This document shows, piece after piece, positions 58,085 through 64,000 of a stretch of DNA of 64,000 bases. Origin of the DNA: Polyodon spathula (taxonomy: Eukaryota; Chordata; Actinopteri; Acipenseriformes; Polyodontidae); assembly GCF_017654505.1 (NCBI RefSeq), contig NC_054548.1, positions 25,168,870-25,232,869 of the forward strand. The letters run 5' to 3'. The position numbers were made by a program, and so were the translations under genes. Every line of letters begins with the position of its first letter. Position 1 is the stretch's first letter. The notes under the pieces are model-generated. The model searched no databases, was not told the DNA's origin, and was given only the letters and a program-made list of their open reading frames with translations.

Positions 58085-59872
58085 GTGCTGGGCAGGCTCT
58101 TTGACCAAGCAGCTGTGGTTAATGGTCAGGTGGTCGAGCCCAGATGCGCCGCCACGTACCCTCACTTTGAAATTGATCGAGACCTTCTGTACCGTGTTGA
58201 TAAATTACCCCAGACCAGGGAAGTGCGTCATCAGTTGCTCATTCCTCAGCCCTTTAAGGAGGATTTGTTGCAGCTGGCTCACGCTATTCCCCTGTCTGGT
58301 CATTTGGGAAGGGATAAAACCAAAGCAAGACTTGTGTCACGGTTCTTCTGGCTGGGGCTGGATGGCGACATCAAGCGGTTTTGTGAGCGTTGTGGGGAAT
58401 ATCGGAAGGCCAGCCCTAGAGCCGTTCCACGGGCCCCACTGGTGCCTTTGCCCCTAGTGGAAGCTTCGTTTGAGCGTATTGGGATGGATATAGTTGGGTC
58501 ACTGGAGGGGAGCGCGGCAGGATACACCCACCTACTTGTCATTCTGGATTACGCTACGCATTATCCAGAGCCTATTCCCCTCCAATCTATGTCCGCTAAG
58601 TCTGTTGCCAACGAGCTTGTGAAGGTTTTCTCTCGGGTGGGGATTCCCAAGGAGATAATAACCGATCAAGGCACCAATTTTATGTACCGGCTAATCTGCG
58701 GAACATGTAAGATTTTGGGAATTAAGACCATTGGGACCTCTGTGTTTCATCCTCAGACCGACAGTCTGGTGGAACGCTTTAATAAGACCCTTAACATGTT
58801 GCGCAGGTTCATTCGTAGTGATGTGCGTTACTGGGACCAGCTGATTCCTCCCCTTCTCTTTGTGATCAGGGAGGTACCCCAGGCTTCCACTGGGTTTTCA
58901 CCATTCAAGCTGTTGTATGGGCGGAGACCCTGGGGCGTGCTCGATCTGGTCAGAGAGATGTGGGAGGAGCAGCAGGACAATTCGACCAATACTGTCCGAT
59001 ATGTGTTGGACCTGTGCAAGCATCTTGAGTCTGTTGGGAAATGGGCGCATGACAATTTGCAGCAGGCACAGCACAGACAGGAGACACAGTACAACCAAAG
59101 AGTCCAGTTGCGCACATTTCAGCCAGGGCATAAGGTACTTCTGTTATTACCCAGTTCCGAGTCGAAACTCTTGGCTAAATGGCAAGGACCCTTTGAGGTT
59201 ACACACCAGGTTGGGAAGGTGGACTATGAGATCTGCCAGCTAGAGCGCCTGAGAGAGAGACACATTTACCATATCAATCTCTTAAAGCCTTGGTTGCAAC
59301 CAGAGGCGTTGCTAGTGGCGCACCCAGATGACGTCACAGACCTGGGACCCGATCTTTCTGTGTTGGCAAGAAAACGATCGGTACAGATTGCGGAGAATCT
59401 GACACCAACACAGAAATGTCAGGCACACGGTCCGGTGGCGGAGTTTCCTGACGTGTTCTCTTCCGTCTCGGGGCAGACTCGAGTAGCCCATCACCACATT
59501 AATATTGAGCAGGGGGCGCTAGTTCGCCAGAGGCCATACCGTATACCTGAATGTAAAAGACGGGTAATAAAAGCGGAAATTGATGAAATGCTGAGACTGG
59601 GGGTAATGTCCCAAAGTGACTGGAACAGTCCGGTAGTTTTAGTCAATAAGCCAGACGGGTCAACTCGATTTTGCGTTGATTTCAGACGAATCAATGAGAA
59701 ATCGAAGTTTGACCCTTATCCGATGCCCCGGGTAGATGAGTTGCTGGAGTGTCTAGGCACCGCTCATTTTATGACGACACTGGATTTAACGAAGGGGTAC
59801 TGGCAGATACCCCTGACCTCGGAATCTAGAGAGAGGACAGCGTTTGACTCCCTTCGGGTTGTACCAATTTAG
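58085..59872 (+). pseudogene. integrase and start of reverse transcriptase (second Gmr1-type element)
   Basis: 595 codons, open, then frameshifted. In order: H2C2 zinc-binding part (HAIPLSGHLGRDKTK...CERCGEY), DDE core (GMDIVGSLEG; IITDQGTNFM; FHPQTDSLVERFNKTL), tail (SKLLAKWQGPFEVTHQVGKV, YHINLLKPW), then reverse transcriptase: RQRPYRIPECK, GVMSQSDWNSPVVLVNKPDG, FCVDFRRINEKSKFDPYPMP, TLDLTKGYWQIPL. After RTAFDS the frame is shifted near 59850; TMPFGLHGTPDTLQLMMD follows in another frame up to the Tc1 insertion. The frame joins integrase and reverse transcriptase in one polyprotein, direct evidence for the unusual order. Confidence 0.88.
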
Positions 59873-59969
59873 GACCATGCCCTTTGGGTTGCACGGAACA
59901 CCTGACACTCTCCAGCTGATGATGGATCGCATCTTGCGACCCCATCGGCAGTACGCCGCTGCTTACATA

Positions 59970-61602
59970 CAGTGGCTTGCGAAAGTCTTGACCCCCCTTG
60001 GCATTTTTCCTATTTTGTTGCCTTACAACCTGGAATTAAAATGGATTTTTATTTGGATTTCATGTAATGGACATACACAAAATAGTCCAAATTGGTGAAG
60101 TGAAATGAAAAAAAGAGTTTCAAAAAATTCTAAAAAATAAATAACGGAAAAGTGGTGCGTGCATATGTATTCACCCCCTTTGCTATTAAGCCTCTAAATA
60201 AGATCTGGTGCAACCAATTACCTTCAGAAGTCACAATTAGTTAAAGTCCACCTGTGTACAATCTAAGTGTCACATGATCTCAGTATATATACACCTGTTC
60301 TGAAAGGCCGCAGAGTCTGCAACACCACTAAGCAAGGGGCACCACCAAGCAAGCGGCACCATGAAGACCAAGGAGCTCTCCAAACAGGTCAGGGACAAAG
60401 TTGTGGAGAAGTACAGATCAGGGTTGGGTTATAAAAAAATATCTGAAACTTTGAACATCCCACGGAGCACCATTAAAGCCATTATTAAAAAATGGAAAGA
60501 ATATGGCACCACAACAAACCTGGCAAGAGAGGGCCGCCCACCAGAACTCAAGGACCAGGCAAGGAGGGCATTAATCAGAGAGGCAACAGAGAGACCAAAG
60601 ATAACCGTGAAGGAGCTGCAAAGCTCCACAGCGGAGATTGGAGTATCTGTCCATAGGACCACTTTAAGCCGTACACTCCACAGAGCTGGGCTTTACGGAA
60701 GAGTGGCCAGAAAAAAGCCATTGCTTAAAGAAAAAAATAAGCAAACACGTTTGGTGTTCACCAAAAGGCATGTGGGAGACTCCCCAAACATATGGAAGAA
60801 GGTACTCTGGTCAGATGAGACTGAAATTGAGCTTTTTGGCCATCAAGGAAAACGCTATGTCTGGCGCAAGCCCAACACCTTTCATCACCCCAAGAACACC
60901 ATCCCCACAGTGAAGCATGGTGGTGGCAGCATCATGCTGTGGGGATGTTTTTCATCAGCAGGGACTGGGAAACTGGTCAGAATTAAAGGAATGATGGATG
61001 GCGCTAAATACAGGGAAATTCTTGAGGGAAACCTGTTTCAGTCTTCCAGAGATTTGAGACTGGGATGGAGGTTCACCTTCCAGCAGGACAATGACCCTAA
61101 GCATACTGCTAAAGCAACACTCAAGTGGTTTAATGGGAAACATTTAAATGTCTTGGAATGGCCTAGTCAAAGCGCAGACTTCAATCCAATTGAGAATCTG
61201 TGGTATGACTTAAATATTGCTGTACACCAGCGGAACCCATCCAACTTGAAGGAGCTGAAGCAGTTTTGCCTTGAAGAATGGGCAAAAATCCCAATGGGCC
61301 AAAATGTTCCAAGCTTATAGATACATACCCCAAGAGACTTGCAGCTGTAATTGCTGCAAAAGGTGGCTCTACAAAGTATTGACTTTGGGGGGGGTGAATA
61401 CTTATGCACGCTCAGGTTTTCTGTTTTTTTGTCTTATTTCTTGTTTGTTTCACAATAAAAAATATTTTGCATCTTCAAAGTGGTAGGCATGTTGTGTAAA
61501 TCAAATGATACAAACCCACAAAAAATCCATTTTAATTCCAGGTTGTAAGGCAACAAAATAGGAAAAAATGCCAAGGGGGGTCAATACTTTCGCAAGCCAC
61601 TG
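59970..61602 (+). mobile_element. Tc1-like transposon, near complete
   Basis: 1633 bp between TA dinucleotides (59968-59969, 61603-61604). Long terminal inverted repeats begin CAGTGGCTTGCGAAAGT and extend for about 90 bp (to AATTAAAATGGATTTT). It encodes a 319-codon transposase. Insertion occurred in the TA of the Ile codon of the YIDD motif of the surrounding reverse transcriptase. Confidence 0.95.
60361..61320 (+). CDS. Tc1-like DD34E transposase
   Basis: 319 codons. N-terminal paired-like helix-turn-helix ([35 protein letters not shown]), a GRPP hook followed by a second HTH region ([20 protein letters not shown]), and a DDE domain with [10 protein letters not shown] (first Asp), [11 protein letters not shown] (second Asp) and [12 protein letters not shown] (Glu, 34 residues after the second Asp by family spacing). 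The frame ends at GQNVPSL; sequence just downstream in another frame gives the expected C-terminal YPKRLAAVIAAKGG-like end, so a frameshift near codon 313 truncates the last ~25 residues. It cuts and pastes DNA at TA sites; activity of this copy is doubtful but the core is whole. Confidence 0.92.
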   Translation: MKTKELSKQVRDKVVEKYRSGLGYKKISETLNIPRSTIKAIIKKWKEYGTTTNLAREGRPPELKDQARRALIREATERPKITVKELQSSTAEIGVSVHRTTLSRTLHRAGLYGRVARKKPLLKEKNKQTRLVFTKRHVGDSPNIWKKVLWSDETEIELFGHQGKRYVWRKPNTFHHPKNTIPTVKHGGGSIMLWGCFSSAGTGKLVRIKGMMDGAKYREILEGNLFQSSRDLRLGWRFTFQQDNDPKHTAKATLKWFNGKHLNVLEWPSQSADFNPIENLWYDLNIAVHQRNPSNLKELKQFCLEEWAKIPMGQNVPSL

Positions 61603-61604
61603 TA

Positions 61605-62412
61605 GATGACGTGGTTATCCACAGTGAGGATTGTCCGAGTCATCTGGGTAAGGTGGCGGCGGTGCTGCAATCCTTGCGGGAGGCGGGGCTCACTGCTAAC
61701 CCAAAGAAGTGTGCCATTGGGAAGAGTGAGTCGGAGTATTTGGGGTATCGAGTAGGGGAGAGCCAGATCAGACCGCTGGTTGCTAAGGTGAAAGCCTTAG
61801 CTGATTGGCTGGTTCCTACAACCAAAACCCAGGTGCGCTCTTTCTTGGGAGTAGCGGGCTATTATAGAAAGTTCATCCCGAGCTTCGCTACGCTCGCTGC
61901 TCCCTTGACAGACCTCACCCGGAAGGTTGCCCCAAATACCGTTCAGTGGACGGAGTCGTGCCAGAGCGCCTTTCTCGCCTTGAAGCGGAGGCTGTGTAGT
62001 AAGCCAGTGCTATGCAGCCCGGATTTTGGTAAGAGGTTCACCCTGCAGACGGATGCGTCAGAGACGGGTCTCGGGGCAGTGTTGTCTCAGGAGGTTCGGG
62101 GAAGCGAGCACCCAGTCCTGTACATCAGCAGGTAGCTCCTTCCCCGTGAGAGAAATTATAGCACCATCGACAAGGAGTGTCTCGCAGTAAAATGGGCAGT
62201 CGAGTCACTCTGGTACTACCTCCTGGGGCGACACTTCACCCTGGTTACAGATCATGCCCCCTTAGCATGGCTTCACCGGATGAAAGATAGCAACACCAGA
62301 ATCACATGGTGGTACTTGGCCTTGCAGCCCTATGCCTTCAGGGTAGTCCACCGAGCAGGAAAGCTGCATCAAAACGCAGACTTTTTCTCTCGGGAAGGCA
62401 TGGGGGTGTAGG
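61605..62412 (+). pseudogene. reverse transcriptase end and RNase H (second Gmr1-type element)
   Basis: DDVVIHSEDC resumes right after the Tc1 element, then AVLQSLREAGLTANPKKCAI, KTQVRSFLGVAGYYRKFIPS and the RNase H part (FTLQTDASETGLGAVLSQE). A TAG interrupts at about 62133. It continues YSTIDKECLAVKWAVESLWY, LVTDHAPLAWLHRM and FRVVHRAGKLHQNADFFSR. The RNase H catalytic Asp and Glu residues are visible in TDAS, KECLA and TDHA. Confidence 0.88.
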
Positions 62413-62455
62413 ATTTTCAAATGAACCTGGTGGTGTCATTCTGAGGGGGAGGATA

Positions 62456-63119
62456 TGTAGCAGGGGGAGATCTGTGCTGACTCTGCTGGCGTGTTCACAG
62501 TGCTGCAGGAAGAGGGCAGCAGTTGTGTGGACTTTTCCCCCCTCTCTGAATGGCTGGGAGGCTGGTTTTGGGGAGATTGTTAGCCCTGTAAGGTAATGCT
62601 CTGCTGTTTCCTCAGGACTGCCCTTTTAGACGCGTCAAGAGTGCGGAAGCGCTGGTCCAGGACCGAGAACCAGCTGGGAGAAAAACAACCCTAAGTATTT
62701 CACAGCGAGACAGTGAGGGTGGGGAACCCTTGGGCAGACCCCGGAATATTGTATCCGAGCAGGCTAGTCAGCCGGCAGTGTAGGTCGGTGATCCGGGTCG
62801 CACGGGTAGCGGCGACCTGCATATCGATGCCAAGTACATACCTTTTGTAGTTTTGTTACTTTATTTTCCCTGTTTCTTTGTGCCTTCTATTGTTGAATTA
62901 TTGTTTTGAAGCACCTGCGAGTGCGCCTGGATTGTTTACCATCGCTTGGTTTTCCCGTGGTTCTGTTTACCATAGTTGGTAAGCAGACCACTGACCAACA
63001 GCGCTCTCTGCAGGCTAAAGAAACAAAAGCACCCCCGAAATAAAACTGGGCACCTGTGCGGTGTGTCAGGTCCACCTGTCTGTCTTCTGTGTCCGTGAAT
63101 TACCCACCACCCTTCCACA
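62456..63119 (+). repeat. 3' LTR of the second Gmr1-type element
   Basis: 664 bp, TGTAGCAGGGGG to CCTTCCACA, complete. The 5' copy is cut after about 210 bp. Confidence 0.85.
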
Positions 63120-63169
63120 GTGATGTTTTAAAAAAAATCAGTTTTCTGATTCAGTTTTCTGAAAACGCT

Positions 63170-63430
63170 TTGTCATGTAAATGTACTGAATGATTGCTGC
63201 TTTTTCAATGACTGCCAATTCAAAGTATTTATCTTCACGTAACTTTCCTATATATTTATCACATTTCTTTCCATGGTTTGCTTCGTAGTGTATTTTAATG
63301 TTGACAGCCACATGCTGCTTACAGATTAAGCATGTTGGTTAACCTTACCATTCATGTCCACAGAGATAAGAAATTCCCCATTTGTCTTGAAACACACGGC
63401 ACTCTTGGTCCACCTTTCTCTTAAAGACAT
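63170..63430 (-). pseudogene. BED-finger remnant of a second hAT-like transposase
   Basis: The minus strand gives KRKVDQECRVFQDKWGISYL, then a C-x2-C...H-x4-H BED-type finger (CLICKQHVAVNIKIHYEANH) after a frame change and stop, then a Lys-rich continuation. This resembles the start of GTF2IRD2-type hAT transposases. The frame upstream (63485-64000, minus) was not recognised. Confidence 0.5.
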
Positions 63431-63484
63431 GAGGATACTTTTCATTACTTGCAAATTTGAAATAAAACCCCTTTTCTGGTATCA

Positions 63485-64000
63485 CTAATGTCTTAACTCG
63501 AACCTGCATTTCCAGCTGCTTTTGAAACAGCCATTGATAACAGGGCAATTGAAGTCAGTCAGGAAACTACCTTGGTAGCAATTCAGTTTATAGAGATTGT
63601 GATCAGGGTTTTTCAATTTTGTTAACAGTGAAAATTTAATGTGGCTTACCGGACTACTGGCGGTGCAGTTTTGGTGGCTACGGGTCATTTAATTTAACCC
63701 CTGCTCATCTGTAACCAGATTATGATATAAAAAGGCAGCATCCCAAATACTGGTGTCCTTGACATTAACCTGTGACCTAATACAATGGCCATATCGGTGA
63801 TACAAAGCCACTACTCTCTGTACACCTGGGTTCAGTGATGTTTGCCAGTCCAGTTCCATTTTGGTCCAGTGACAATGTTTCACTGCTGCATTGTTTTTGT
63901 TAACCTGTTTTGTGCCAGATTTTTTTAAAAAGCTCAGTGTGTGAGGTATGACTTTTATATTTGCAGGGTTAAACACTGCATGCTGACTGCACGCTGACAA
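63485..64000 (-). other. unrecognised minus-strand open frames at the window edge
   Basis: Two overlapping minus-strand frames (63485-63688 and 63689-64000) with no similarity that I recognise. They precede the BED-finger remnant on the same strand and may be the 5' part of the same element. Confidence 0.25.

Larger units (their letters stand above)
57450..63119 (+). mobile_element. second Gmr1-order LTR retroelement, interrupted by a Tc1 transposon
   Basis: 5' LTR remnant 57450 to about 57660 and full 3' LTR 62456-63119 (664 bp), both starting TGTAGCAGGGGG; flanks GTGAC (57445-57449) and GTGAT (63120-63124) agree at 4 of 5. A purine tract (GAGGGGGAGGATA) precedes the 3' LTR. The order inside is end of protease, integrase, chromodomain-like tail, reverse transcriptase, RNase H, so integrase is upstream of reverse transcriptase as in Gmr1. 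A deletion from inside the 5' LTR into the protease removed the primer-binding site and gag. A Tc1 element splits the reverse transcriptase. Confidence 0.88.

Overview
The window is vertebrate nuclear DNA. The best fit is a ray-finned fish, and a polyploid lineage such as sturgeon or paddlefish is a reasonable guess; this is inferred from gene order, transposon content and the decay of one gene, not proven. Three host loci lie in the order DCUN1D2 (minus) - TMCO3 (plus) - TFDP1 (plus), the order found on human 13q34. All other coding signal belongs to mobile elements or their remains.

Layout. 1-1500: gag-like and hAT-transposase remnants. 3244-9819: four coding exons of DCUN1D2 on the minus strand (the 3' exons lie left of the window), with palindromic MITEs and a 5S-like inverted repeat in the introns. 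9820-10160: the DCUN1D2 promoter region, perhaps shared with TMCO3, carrying ZNF143/THAP11-type motifs. 11105-13596: an internally deleted DIRS-type element with two nested pairs of inverted repeats. 14490-35316: TMCO3, recognisable over twelve exons but with a missing segment, a frameshift, an in-frame stop and damaged splice sites, so a pseudogene. Its introns hold solo LTRs, a Tc1 element split by a short LTR element that encodes only a zinc-knuckle/SR-like protein, a piggyBac piece, and a Ty3/gypsy-like element whose integrase precedes its reverse transcriptase (the Gmr1 domain order). 35477-44370: truncated Tc1, a SINE-like piece, a DIRS/Ngaro-class tyrosine-recombinase retroelement with a repeat-rich end, and an MITE. 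44370-49900: AT-rich and without genes. 49900-52586: TFDP1 promoter, first exon and the exon with the start codon. 52985-54684: a BED-finger hAT transposase of GTF2IRD2 type inside TFDP1 intron 2. 57450-63119: a second Gmr1-order retroelement with both LTR ends, interrupted by a nearly intact Tc1 transposon inserted inside its reverse-transcriptase active-site motif.

Taken together, DCUN1D2 looks functional as far as it is visible, TFDP1 is present only at its 5' end, and TMCO3 has been lost at this copy, as expected for one duplicate after whole-genome duplication. The most unusual items are the two integrase-first retroelements, the pol-less LTR element with an intact 370-codon zinc-knuckle/SR-like ORF, the TMCO3 lesions, and a GC-AG intron in DCUN1D2. 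No CRISPR, operon or tRNA gene was seen.
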